Shown here one piece after another: positions 53,745-61,144 of a stretch of 64,000 bases of DNA. The position numbers were made by a program, and so were the translations under genes. The first letter of the stretch is position 1; each line of letters begins with the position of its first letter. The stretch lies in contig CBDCXE010000005.1 in assembly GCA_965223725.1 (NCBI GenBank), positions 558,001-622,000 on the forward strand, in the 5' to 3' direction. This stretch comes from CBDCXE01 sp965223725 [NCBI: Nitrospinota bacterium] (GTDB taxonomy: Bacteria > Nitrospinota_A > UBA7883). The notes beneath the pieces were generated by a model. That model did not search any database and had not been told where the DNA came from. It was given only the letters and a program-made list of their open reading frames with translations.

Positions 53745-54212
53745 ATGGATGATATAGATAAAAAGATACTGAATATAATACAGACCGGATTCCCCATCGC
53801 CAGCGCGCCGTATGCCCAGATCGGCGAAAAGGTTGGCCTCTCCGAAGACGAAGCTTTCAACCGGGTGAACGCCATGTTCGAGTCGGGCATAATCCGCCGC
53901 ATCGGCGCCAGCTTCGATTCGCGCGGGCTGGGGTGGACATCGACCTTGTGCGCCATGGGCGTGCCGGGAGACGAGATCGAGCAGGTGGCCGACATCGTCA
54001 GCGAATATCATGGCGTGACCCACAACTATGAGCGCAACCACAGGTTCAACCTCTGGTTCACCCTGATCGCGCCCGACCTGGAGGCGGTGGATAAAACCTT
54101 GGGCGAGATCGAACAAAGGAGCGGGTATAAAGTGAACAACCTGCCGATGATCAAAAAGTTCAAGATCAAGGTCGATTTCAAATTCAAGGAGAAGGAGGGC
54201 GCCGCCAAATGA
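53745..54212 (+). CDS. ahbA: Siroheme decarboxylase subunit AhbA (Lrp/AsnC type)
   Basis: A 155-residue protein with an AsnC-type winged helix (about 3-50, AQIGEKVGLSEDEAFNRVN) and a RAM-like ligand domain. HNYERNHRFNLWFTLIAP is the AhbA/NirDL signature around the catalytic His. With AhbB it decarboxylates siroheme to didecarboxysiroheme in the alternative haem b pathway, or precorrin derivatives in haem d1 synthesis. ahbB overlaps by 4 bp. The next pathway genes (ahbC, ahbD) are not in the window. Confidence 0.9.
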   Translation: MDDIDKKILNIIQTGFPIASAPYAQIGEKVGLSEDEAFNRVNAMFESGIIRRIGASFDSRGLGWTSTLCAMGVPGDEIEQVADIVSEYHGVTHNYERNHRFNLWFTLIAPDLEAVDKTLGEIEQRSGYKVNNLPMIKKFKIKVDFKFKEKEGAAK

Positions 54213-54715
54213 AAAAAGAGATAACCGCCAGCGATGTGAAACTGATGGCCGAGCTGCAGCGCAGCCTGCCGATGACCAAGCGCCCGTTCCAGGCCATTGC
54301 GGAGAAGCTGGGCATGACCGAAGATGAAGTGGTGGCGAAAACCAGAGAGTATGGCGAGAAGAAGTATTATCGCCGGTTCGGCGCCACCCTGCGCCACCAC
54401 AAGGCCGGCTTCAAAGCCAACGGCATGGGGATATGGGCAGTGCCGGTGGAAGCGGAGAGAAAAGAGATTGGCGAGATGCTGTCCGCCTATCGCGAGGTCA
54501 GCCACGCCTATGAGCGGCCATCGTTCGAAGGGTGGCCATACCATCTGTTCACCATGATCCATGGCGAAACGGAGGGCGAAGTGCACGAGATCGCGAAGTG
54601 TATGTCAGAAGAAGTTGGCGTGACAGATTATGACGTTCTGTTCTCCACGCGCGAGTTCAAAAAGACCAGCATGCAATATTTCGATCATTGGCCGATAACA
54701 GAAAATGATGAATAA
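54209..54715 (+). CDS. ahbB: Siroheme decarboxylase subunit AhbB (Lrp/AsnC type)
   Basis: A 168-residue protein of the same family as AhbA, with the winged helix (about 8-55) and the AhbB signature YYRRFGATLRHHKAGFKANGMGIW and VSHAYERPSFEGWPYHLFTMIHG. It forms the decarboxylase with AhbA. Overlap ATGA with ahbA. Organisms using this pathway include sulfate reducers and archaea; this is one reason for the lineage guess. Confidence 0.9.
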   Translation: MKKEITASDVKLMAELQRSLPMTKRPFQAIAEKLGMTEDEVVAKTREYGEKKYYRRFGATLRHHKAGFKANGMGIWAVPVEAERKEIGEMLSAYREVSHAYERPSFEGWPYHLFTMIHGETEGEVHEIAKCMSEEVGVTDYDVLFSTREFKKTSMQYFDHWPITENDE

Positions 54716-54739
54716 AAACAGATTAAAGGATAAAAGTTT

Positions 54740-55669
54740 ATGAGCATGACAGTGGTGGGCACAATGGCCTACGATACGGTCAAGACACCTTTTGGATCGT
54801 GCGATTGGGCGCTGGGCGGCTCGGCGACATATTTCTCCATCGCCGCCAGTTTTTTCACCGATGTGAAGCTGGTGGCTGTGATCGGCGAAGATTTCGACCC
54901 GGAAGACCTGAAACTGCTGACCGACCGCGGGATCGATATAGAAGGGGTCACCACCGCGCTGGGCAAATCGTTCCATTGGAGGGGCGAGTATGGGTTCGAC
55001 CTGAGCGAGGCCAAAACCCTGGACACCCACCTGAATGTCCTTGCCGATTTCGATCCTGTTTTACCGGAGTCATACAAAGACTCGGAATATCTGTTCCTGG
55101 CGAACATCGACCCGAAGCTTCAGCAGAAAGTTCTAGATCAAGCGACCGGGGCCAAGCTGGTGGCGTGCGATACGATGAATTTCTGGATAGAGAACGCGCT
55201 GGATGAGCTGAAAAAGACCCTGGAGCGGGTCGATATCCTGATCATCAACGAAGGCGAGGCCCGGATGCTGACCGACCAGCCGAACCTGGTCAACGCCGCC
55301 AGGGAGATAAGGCGGATGGGCCCTAAAACATTGATCATCAAACAGGGCGAGTATGGCGCTTTGTTGTTCCACGAAGACGAAATATTTTCCGCTCCGGCGT
55401 TCCCGCTGGAACAGGTGTTCGACCCGACCGGTGCGGGGGACACGTTTGCCGGCGGCTTCATGGGCCACCTTGCCCGGCTCGGCGGCGGGGACAGCATCAA
55501 CGACACCACCTTCCGCCAGGCCATTGTGATGGGCTCTGCCATGGCTTCGTTCACCGTGGAGCAGTTTTCTGTGGACCGGCTGGAAAACCTGAGCAGGGAT
55601 GAAATCGCACACCGGCTTCGCCAGTTCAAGCGGCTCACGCACTTCGACGATTTGTCGGATGAAGTGTAG
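54740..55669 (+). CDS. PfkB-family carbohydrate/nucleoside kinase
   Basis: A 309-residue ribokinase-type enzyme with VVGTMAYDTVKTPFG at the N-terminus, LGGSATYFSIAASF (substrate-binding) and DPTGAGDTFAGGFMG (ATP/anion-hole motif with the catalytic Asp). This subgroup is common in Desulfobacterota and may phosphorylate a sugar or adenosine-like substrate; which one is not visible. AAAGGAT precedes the ATG. Confidence 0.85.
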   Translation: MSMTVVGTMAYDTVKTPFGSCDWALGGSATYFSIAASFFTDVKLVAVIGEDFDPEDLKLLTDRGIDIEGVTTALGKSFHWRGEYGFDLSEAKTLDTHLNVLADFDPVLPESYKDSEYLFLANIDPKLQQKVLDQATGAKLVACDTMNFWIENALDELKKTLERVDILIINEGEARMLTDQPNLVNAAREIRRMGPKTLIIKQGEYGALLFHEDEIFSAPAFPLEQVFDPTGAGDTFAGGFMGHLARLGGGDSINDTTFRQAIVMGSAMASFTVEQFSVDRLENLSRDEIAHRLRQFKRLTHFDDLSDEV

Positions 55670-55680
55670 CTAACAGCCAG

Positions 55681-56031
55681 ATGATAGACAGCAGCCAAAA
55701 ACCTGCGACCACCATGCGGGATATCGTTCTCGCCTCCGCGTTGGCGCCGGGGGCGGGGCAGCTGCTTAACCGGCAGAAGACCAAAGGAATAATCATATTA
55801 ATAGTGGCTGCCTTTCTCGCTGTCGATATCATGGTACACATATTTATAGTTGGGCTTCCACTGTTTGGCGCATATTTGTCAGATATGGAGCTGGTCATAC
55901 CGGACGATTCCCTCGATCCGTTAAAGACTCTTGGTGCCGTAATTCTGGTTTTTATAGCAATATGGGTTTGGGCGATGTTCGACGCGATTTCTGTTTTCCG
56001 GAACCGGGAGAGCCAGCCCGCCACAGAATAG
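55681..56031 (+). CDS. Small membrane protein (TM2-like)
   Basis: A 116-residue protein: SALAPGAGQLLNRQKTKGIIIL followed by hydrophobic segments at about residues 35-55 and 80-100. The PGAGQLLN..K-KG start is reminiscent of DUF5683/TM2-like small membrane proteins of unknown function. It lies 4 bp before rsmD and 11 bp after the kinase gene, so it is in the same operon. Confidence 0.65.
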   Translation: MIDSSQKPATTMRDIVLASALAPGAGQLLNRQKTKGIIILIVAAFLAVDIMVHIFIVGLPLFGAYLSDMELVIPDDSLDPLKTLGAVILVFIAIWVWAMFDAISVFRNRESQPATE

Positions 56032-56035
56032 AACC

Positions 56036-56584
56036 GTGCGTATCATCAGCGGCCGTTTTAAGGGCGCCAGCCTATATGGACCGAAGGATAACAAGGTACG
56101 GCCCACCTCAGATAAGGTTCGTGAGGCGCTGTTTGGCATCATCGGCCCGGCCATCGACGGCGCGGCCTTTCTCGACCTCTACGCTGGCTCCGGCGCCGTT
56201 GGGCTGGAGGCTTTATCCCGTGGCGCGGCGCATGTGGTGGCGGTCGATAACTCATCTGCCGACCTTATACGGAAAAATTGCGGCAAGCTGGGCATCGCTG
56301 AGCCGGACGAATACGAAATAATCAAAGCGGATATATCCAAAGCATTGCGACGGTTATTGGAGCGCAACCAGAAGTTCGATTTCATCTTCGCCGATCCGCC
56401 ATGGAGGGTTGGTGTGGAACAGGATGCTTTCGATTACCTGGTTGGTCTGCTTTCCGAGGGCGGCCTTCTGATCATTGAAGGTTTTCATAAGGGCGAAACT
56501 CCAGATGCAATCGCCGCCAAGCTGAAGCTGGCCGACGCGCGACGCTATGGCGACACATCGTTGCGTTTCTATAAATCTGGCTAA
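56036..56584 (+). CDS. rsmD: 16S rRNA (guanine-966-N2)-methyltransferase RsmD
   Basis: A 182-residue methyltransferase with the RsmD start MRIISGRFKG, KVRPTSDKVREALF, a SAM motif LDLYAGSGAVGLEALSRGA and the catalytic FADPPW. It modifies G966 of 16S rRNA. GTG start at 56036. Length fits the family (about 180-190). coaD, its usual neighbour, is absent. Confidence 0.94.
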   Translation: MRIISGRFKGASLYGPKDNKVRPTSDKVREALFGIIGPAIDGAAFLDLYAGSGAVGLEALSRGAAHVVAVDNSSADLIRKNCGKLGIAEPDEYEIIKADISKALRRLLERNQKFDFIFADPPWRVGVEQDAFDYLVGLLSEGGLLIIEGFHKGETPDAIAAKLKLADARRYGDTSLRFYKSG

Positions 56585-56617
56585 CAGATGACCGGTCATT
56601 TATGATATAAACTCGCA

Positions 56618-57412
56618 ATGAACATTACATCCATCACAAAATGGCGATTGCTCATCGCTATCGGCTCCATGTCGCTGGTACTGGTCGTAGCCGCCCTATT
56701 ATTGACCTCCGACAACTGGATTAGTCGCTTGTGGCTGGCCAAGGTTTTCCTGAAAGGGGGCGTGATCATGTGGCCGATCCTGCTCTGCTCTGTGCTGGCG
56801 CTGGCCATTACCTTCGAGCGGCTCTACTATCTGCGCCACAGCAAGGTGATCAACAAGGATTTTCTGGCAGATGTGCGGGATCTTTCATCCCAAGGCAAAT
56901 TCGATCTGGCGCTGAAACTGTGCGACACATCGACGGATGTGGCTATGTCCAAGGTTATCCAGGCCGGCCTGTTGCGGAGCAGGTATGGAGTGTTGGAGAT
57001 CGAGCGGGCCATCGAGGCGGCTGGCTCCCACGAGGCGACCCTGCTCCAGGCCAACCTGCGCGGGCTGGGGGTGCTGGCTAATATCACACCGATGCTGGGG
57101 CTGCTGGGCACCGTTATGGGGATGATAAAAGCGTTCAACGTGATATCGGAATCGGGCACGGGCAACCCGGGCCTGGTGGCCACCGGCATATCAGAAGCGC
57201 TGATCACCACGGCGGCGGGGCTGATCGTCGGCATACCGGTGCTGGCCATATATCATTCGATCCGCAGCAAGGTGGACCGGCTGATCTATGATATGGAGGA
57301 AGAGAGCCTGCGGTTTGTGGAGGATATCCAGCACTATGTGAAGGAGAAGCCGAAGCAGAAACCGGGCAAGAAGAGAAAAGCCGAGGGTGGCGATGAAATT
57401 CAAAAGGACTGA
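56618..57412 (+). CDS. exbB: MotA/TolQ/ExbB-family proton channel protein
   Basis: A 264-residue membrane protein: an N-terminal hydrophobic segment (about 12-32), a second at 48-66, then the MotA/TolQ/ExbB core with TITPMLGLLGTVMGMIKAF-type sequence (about 150-170) and TTAAGLIVGIPVLAIYHSI. The extra N-terminal segment is unusual for ExbB. The C-terminus is Lys/Pro-rich. It overlaps exbD by 20 bp. With ExbD it forms the proton channel that energises a periplasmic partner. Confidence 0.88.
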   Translation: MNITSITKWRLLIAIGSMSLVLVVAALLLTSDNWISRLWLAKVFLKGGVIMWPILLCSVLALAITFERLYYLRHSKVINKDFLADVRDLSSQGKFDLALKLCDTSTDVAMSKVIQAGLLRSRYGVLEIERAIEAAGSHEATLLQANLRGLGVLANITPMLGLLGTVMGMIKAFNVISESGTGNPGLVATGISEALITTAAGLIVGIPVLAIYHSIRSKVDRLIYDMEEESLRFVEDIQHYVKEKPKQKPGKKRKAEGGDEIQKD

Positions 57413-57791
57413 AGAGGAAGATTTTTCGCTGCAGCTGACGCCGCTGGTCGATGTGGTGTTTCTGCTTCTGATTTTTTTCATGGTATCCACCGCATTCATC
57501 GACTTCACCCGCCAGATGGACATCGAGCTGCCGGAGGTTAAAGCAGGAGAAGGGGCAAACAAGGAAAAAGTTTACGAGATCGAAATCACAAAAAACAAGC
57601 TGATGTTTATTAATGGTCAAGCCATATCTTTGGAGAAGCTGGCGGTGATACTGGAAGAGAACGACCCGACCATAAAAAAAAGATCGGTGGTCATCCGCGC
57701 CGACAGGAAGCTGGAGTATGGGCTGGTGGTGAAGGTGATGGGCATATGCCGGGAGTCGAACATCCACGACATCTCCGTGGCGGTGCAATGA
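57393..57791 (+). CDS. exbD: ExbD/TolR-family protein
   Basis: A 132-residue protein with one membrane segment (about 18-40) and the ExbD signature QLTPLVDVVFLLLIFFMVSTAF containing the proton-conducting Asp, then a small periplasmic domain with VVIRADRKLEYGLVVKVM. The ATG at 57393 begins KFKRTEEEDF; it overlaps exbB by 20 bp. Its stop overlaps the next gene start (ATGA). No tonB, tolA or tolB follows. Confidence 0.92.
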   Translation: MKFKRTEEEDFSLQLTPLVDVVFLLLIFFMVSTAFIDFTRQMDIELPEVKAGEGANKEKVYEIEITKNKLMFINGQAISLEKLAVILEENDPTIKKRSVVIRADRKLEYGLVVKVMGICRESNIHDISVAVQ

Positions 57792-58486
57792 TCCGGCTCG
57801 TTGCGCTGTCGCTGTTGCTGGCAGTGGCGGCAGGGGCGGAGAGTGTCGAAAGACTTCCGTATGAACTGGCCGCCCCGCCTGATAACAAAAGCGCGCTGGC
57901 CCAGGCGCTGGCGGGCGAGCCGACGATGGTCCGCGATGTTTATATCGACACCCGGCTGCCGTTCGTGCGCTATCTGCTCGACCATCCGGTGATCGCGCAT
58001 AAACTTACCCAGCTCTTCTCATCGGAGCCGTTTACTCTGGAAAAGCCGGAGGACGAGGATGAATGGTATATGCACATCTCCGGCAGGGATTACCGATGGA
58101 AAACAGTGGAAACAAAGGATGGCGCGCGGATTCTATCCTACAGCTTGTCAGCAAAGCTTCTGCCGGTGGGCAAGCTGTCGGCCACCGGCGACGGGGCGCT
58201 TCTGGTCAGCGCGAAAGAGGGTGATGACGCGGAGGAAACCAATGTCGGCTATGATATCTATTTCACGCCGGGTAACACGAAGATCGATAAACTGACCAAA
58301 GGCTTCTCCGGTTTCCAGCAAGGCATGGTGGCCCAGGATTTCGAAAGGGTGGCCGATGTTTTCAAGCAGCTGTGCGAGACCGTGGGCGACGACACCGAGT
58401 CGATCGCCGACGAAATGGCCGATGCCGACGACCTGTTCACAAAAGCCGACGTAGCCGAATATCGAAAGCGCCTGCTGGATTACTGA
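57788..58486 (+). CDS. Exported protein of unknown function linked to ExbB/ExbD
   Basis: A 232-residue protein with a signal peptide (about 1-17, cut near AAGAES). The rest is soluble with no motif I recognise; the middle (HISGRDYRWKTVETKDGARILSYSLSAK) looks like a beta-rich domain. Its ATG overlaps the exbD stop by 4 bp, so its product is made with the ExbB/ExbD channel and may be the periplasmic part it drives. It takes the place that TolA or TonB would have. Confidence 0.7.
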   Translation: MIRLVALSLLLAVAAGAESVERLPYELAAPPDNKSALAQALAGEPTMVRDVYIDTRLPFVRYLLDHPVIAHKLTQLFSSEPFTLEKPEDEDEWYMHISGRDYRWKTVETKDGARILSYSLSAKLLPVGKLSATGDGALLVSAKEGDDAEETNVGYDIYFTPGNTKIDKLTKGFSGFQQGMVAQDFERVADVFKQLCETVGDDTESIADEMADADDLFTKADVAEYRKRLLDY

Positions 58487-58519
58487 CTCTCCATTCACTA
58501 CATATTTACATTTACCTTA

Positions 58520-58657
58520 CTAATCCTCCGAGTAAGTCTTCTCCTCATTCTGCGGTGAAGATGGTTTTCTCGGTGAATCTTTAATATCCGTACCCGTATT
58601 AGGTGGTGGTTGAGGTGGCTCCGATGGCGGCGCTGGCTTTTTGTCATCTTCTGTCAT
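58520..58657 (-). CDS. Short proline-rich protein downstream of a membrane protein gene
   Basis: A 45-codon frame starting ATG at 58657 with AAGGA 8 bases upstream, inside the end of the upstream membrane protein gene (whose stop is 2 bases before the ATG). The product is low complexity: MTEDDKKPAPPSEPPQPPP, then charged residues (ENEEKTYSED-like tail). The clean ribosome site and tight spacing make it likely real. Its role may be as a small partner or immunity-type tail; unknown. AT-rich flanks suggest acquisition from elsewhere. Confidence 0.5.
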   Translation of the reverse strand: MTEDDKKPAPPSEPPQPPPNTGTDIKDSPRKPSSPQNEEKTYSED

Positions 58658-58659
58658 GG

Positions 58660-59211
58660 TTAAATTCCTTGAATGTATAATAGAAAATATAATATTGCCT
58701 GAAAGAAAAAAGCAAAAAGTGAGATAGACGCTAAAAGTAATGATCGCTTGAATGCTTTACTTCGGGTCTCGTTTAATTTGGCATTAACTGGTTGCGCTTT
58801 AACTAGCTTCGGGCAGAGGGCCTCAAACAATGCCACTTCCAGCTCATCATCATTATGATGTTTACTCTCTTCATTCTTATTTTTTAAATACTCTTGGTAA
58901 TCACTATGCCATTGATGCCAAGCATCCATTTTGGCAAGGGTCTCGTATTTGCGTGGAAGAACACAGCAAAATAGGAAGACAATGCTCACAAACAGAGCAA
59001 TTACCGCGATTAATGATACCACGTAATATAGAAATACATCTGTACGTTCATGGAACAAATCAAAAATGTCGTCACGCCCAAATGCAAAAATTGCTGATCC
59101 GATGATGGGAATTATAACAAGCAGTACACCCGCTTTTTGGTATATGTTGTTAGCATCATCTATTTCACGTTTGTATTGGTCGTAGCACAGCTCGTAAAAA
59201 TCTCGGCTCAT
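58660..59211 (-). CDS. SLATT-like small membrane protein
   Basis: A 183-residue protein: an N-terminal helical segment (LCYDQYKREIDDANNIYQKAG), membrane segments at about residues 27-45 and 60-88, a soluble helical stretch (95-160), and a third membrane segment (about 160-180). This is the general plan of SLATT-domain proteins, proposed pore-forming effectors in bacterial conflict systems, but the match is by topology only. GC content is visibly lower than that of the flanking genes. The proline-rich gene follows it immediately. No nucleotide cyclase or NTase partner is near. Confidence 0.5.
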   Translation of the reverse strand: MSRDFYELCYDQYKREIDDANNIYQKAGVLLVIIPIIGSAIFAFGRDDIFDLFHERTDVFLYYVVSLIAVIALFVSIVFLFCCVLPRKYETLAKMDAWHQWHSDYQEYLKNKNEESKHHNDDELEVALFEALCPKLVKAQPVNAKLNETRSKAFKRSLLLASISLFAFFFQAILYFLLYIQGI

Positions 59212-59292
59212 TTAATTGCTCCGTGGAAAAAATTTCTTCCATGGTTCTAACTTAAGTAATATCGTATTGTGCTATTCTACATTGCAGCTCGC

Positions 59293-60204
59293 TTACGATG
59301 CAACTTTCCGCGCGGCGGCGACCATCCGGTCGAGCTTCTGTTTGGCGACCTCCGGTTTGCGCACTCTCATGCCGCAGTCGGGCGAGACCCACATGTTATC
59401 GACGCCGATTTTATCGACGCCCGCCTGTATGCGCGCCTCGATCTCGTCCGGCTCTTCCACATCGTTGCTGTTGACCGAGATAACGCCCCAGGCGATCTTC
59501 TTTTTCTTCTCCGCCATCATCTCCGGCGTCAGCCAGTCGAGGGTCACTGCGTGCTGGCCCTCCACCTCTATGATATCGACGCTGGCGTCCATAAGCTGTG
59601 CCATGATGGGGGTGATATCGCCGCAGACATGGAGCGCGGAGCAGTTGATGCTTTCCGCGACGATGGCGATGGCCTTCAACCCCAGCTCCACATCCAGGTC
59701 CGGCATAGAGAAAAACGGCTCATCGATCTGGATCACGTCGAACCCCGCCTCTGTCAGAAATTTCGCTTCCTGCGCCAGCACAGCGGCGACGTCCATGATC
59801 AGCGCTTCATCCACCACCATAGACTGCGCCCCTTCCGGCATATCGTGCGGCTTGTATGGCGCGCCCTCCTGCAGTATGGAACAGTGGGCCATGGTGGTGG
59901 GGCCGGTGATGATCCCTTTCACCTTCGCCCTGCCGTCGGCGAACTTTTTCGCCAGCGTCAGGTCATCGATGGCCAGCGCCCGGTCGGCGGGGCTGATTTT
60001 GCCGATGACGTTATACTTGCGGCCTTCGACGTTGTAGCCGGGGATGCCGGCGGCGAAAAGTCCAACCATGTCGGCGCGCACCTGACCGTCGGAGATATAG
60101 TCGATCCCGGCGGAGATCTGGTCCTCCACCGCTCGTTTGATGGCGTCTTCCGGTTCCATTCGGGCGTATGGGTGGCTTCCTATTACTGTGGTGGTCAAGC
60201 TCAC
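59293..60204 (-). CDS. Core methionine synthase (MetE C-terminal domain type)
   Basis: A 303-residue protein matching only the C-terminal catalytic barrel of MetE: zinc ligands H192 and C194 (LHVCGD), E214 (EVEG) and C277 (PDCGMR), plus the acidic QIDEP motif. MetE proper is about 750 residues; stand-alone core-MetE enzymes are known in archaea and some anaerobic bacteria, using a corrinoid protein or another methyl donor rather than polyglutamyl methyl-folate. An alternative is a methyltransferase for a coenzyme M-like thiol. GTG start. The next gene downstream on the chromosome is the foreign-looking SLATT-like pair. Confidence 0.85.
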   Translation of the reverse strand: MSLTTTVIGSHPYARMEPEDAIKRAVEDQISAGIDYISDGQVRADMVGLFAAGIPGYNVEGRKYNVIGKISPADRALAIDDLTLAKKFADGRAKVKGIITGPTTMAHCSILQEGAPYKPHDMPEGAQSMVVDEALIMDVAAVLAQEAKFLTEAGFDVIQIDEPFFSMPDLDVELGLKAIAIVAESINCSALHVCGDITPIMAQLMDASVDIIEVEGQHAVTLDWLTPEMMAEKKKKIAWGVISVNSNDVEEPDEIEARIQAGVDKIGVDNMWVSPDCGMRVRKPEVAKQKLDRMVAAARKVAS

Positions 60205-60246
60205 TTCTGTTTCCTTTATATAGTTGTTGATGTCAGGTTAATAATA

Positions 60247-61086
60247 TCAGAGTTTGCCCTTCAGGATGCTGTCGGTCATCCGGGCGGCGTGCCGGTTGCG
60301 CGCCACGTCGTGGACCCTGATGATATCCGCGCCGTGGACGATGGAGACGACGTTGCCGGCCACGGTGCCGGTCTCCAGGTTGTCTCCTTCGGAGCTGATG
60401 GTTTTGCCGATGATCGATTTTCTGGACAGCCCTATCAGTACCGGGTGGCCCAGCGCCTTGATCTCATCGAGCCGTTTCAGGATCTGCAGATTGTGGGTCA
60501 CCGATTTGCCGAAGCCGATGCCGGGGTCCAGGATTATTTTCTCTATCCCTTTCTCCTCGCAGAGCCGCAGCCGATCCTTGAAATATTTAACTATTTCCAC
60601 GACCACATCTTTATAGCGCGGCCGACGTTGCATGGTGCGCGGGTCGCCTTTCATATGCATGATGATCACCGGCAGATCGGTCTCCGCGGCCAGGTCGGCC
60701 ATGACCGGGTCGCGCAGGCCGCTAATATCGTTGATGATGGTGGCGCCCGCCTCGATGGCTTGCCGGGCCACCGACGGCTTGTACGAGTCGATCGATATCG
60801 GCGGGCATTCCGGCAGTCTGGAGATTTCCTTTATTACCGGTATCACCCGGTTCAGCTCCTCCTCCTCCGGGACCACATCCGCCCCCGGTCGGCTCGATTC
60901 GCCGCCTATGTCCAGGATGTCGGCGCCGTCACGGATCAGGGCGCGGGCGTGTTCCACCGCCCTGGTCGGGTCGAAAAACGCGCCACCGTCGGAAAAGGAG
61001 TCGGGCGTGACGTTGATGATCCCCATGATCAGAGTGTGGCTGAAGACCAGCCTGCGGCCCTCGAAACGATATTCTTTTGGTCTCAT
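60247..61086 (-). CDS. folP: Dihydropteroate synthase FolP
   Basis: A 279-residue enzyme with MGIINVTPDSFSDGG (pterin and pABA loop), DILDIGGESSRPGA, SIDSYKP, NDISG and DPGIGFGKS. It joins pABA to dihydropterin pyrophosphate in folate synthesis. The ATG at 61086 starts MRPKEYRF. The product feeds folate-dependent pathways, and the core methionine synthase follows 42 bp downstream. Confidence 0.96.
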   Translation of the reverse strand: MRPKEYRFEGRRLVFSHTLIMGIINVTPDSFSDGGAFFDPTRAVEHARALIRDGADILDIGGESSRPGADVVPEEEELNRVIPVIKEISRLPECPPISIDSYKPSVARQAIEAGATIINDISGLRDPVMADLAAETDLPVIIMHMKGDPRTMQRRPRYKDVVVEIVKYFKDRLRLCEEKGIEKIILDPGIGFGKSVTHNLQILKRLDEIKALGHPVLIGLSRKSIIGKTISSEGDNLETGTVAGNVVSIVHGADIIRVHDVARNRHAARMTDSILKGKL

Positions 61087-61144
61087 TGTATTAACAGCAA
61101 CCCACTATGCCAAACCGGCGGCCAAAGAGATCACACCGCCGATG

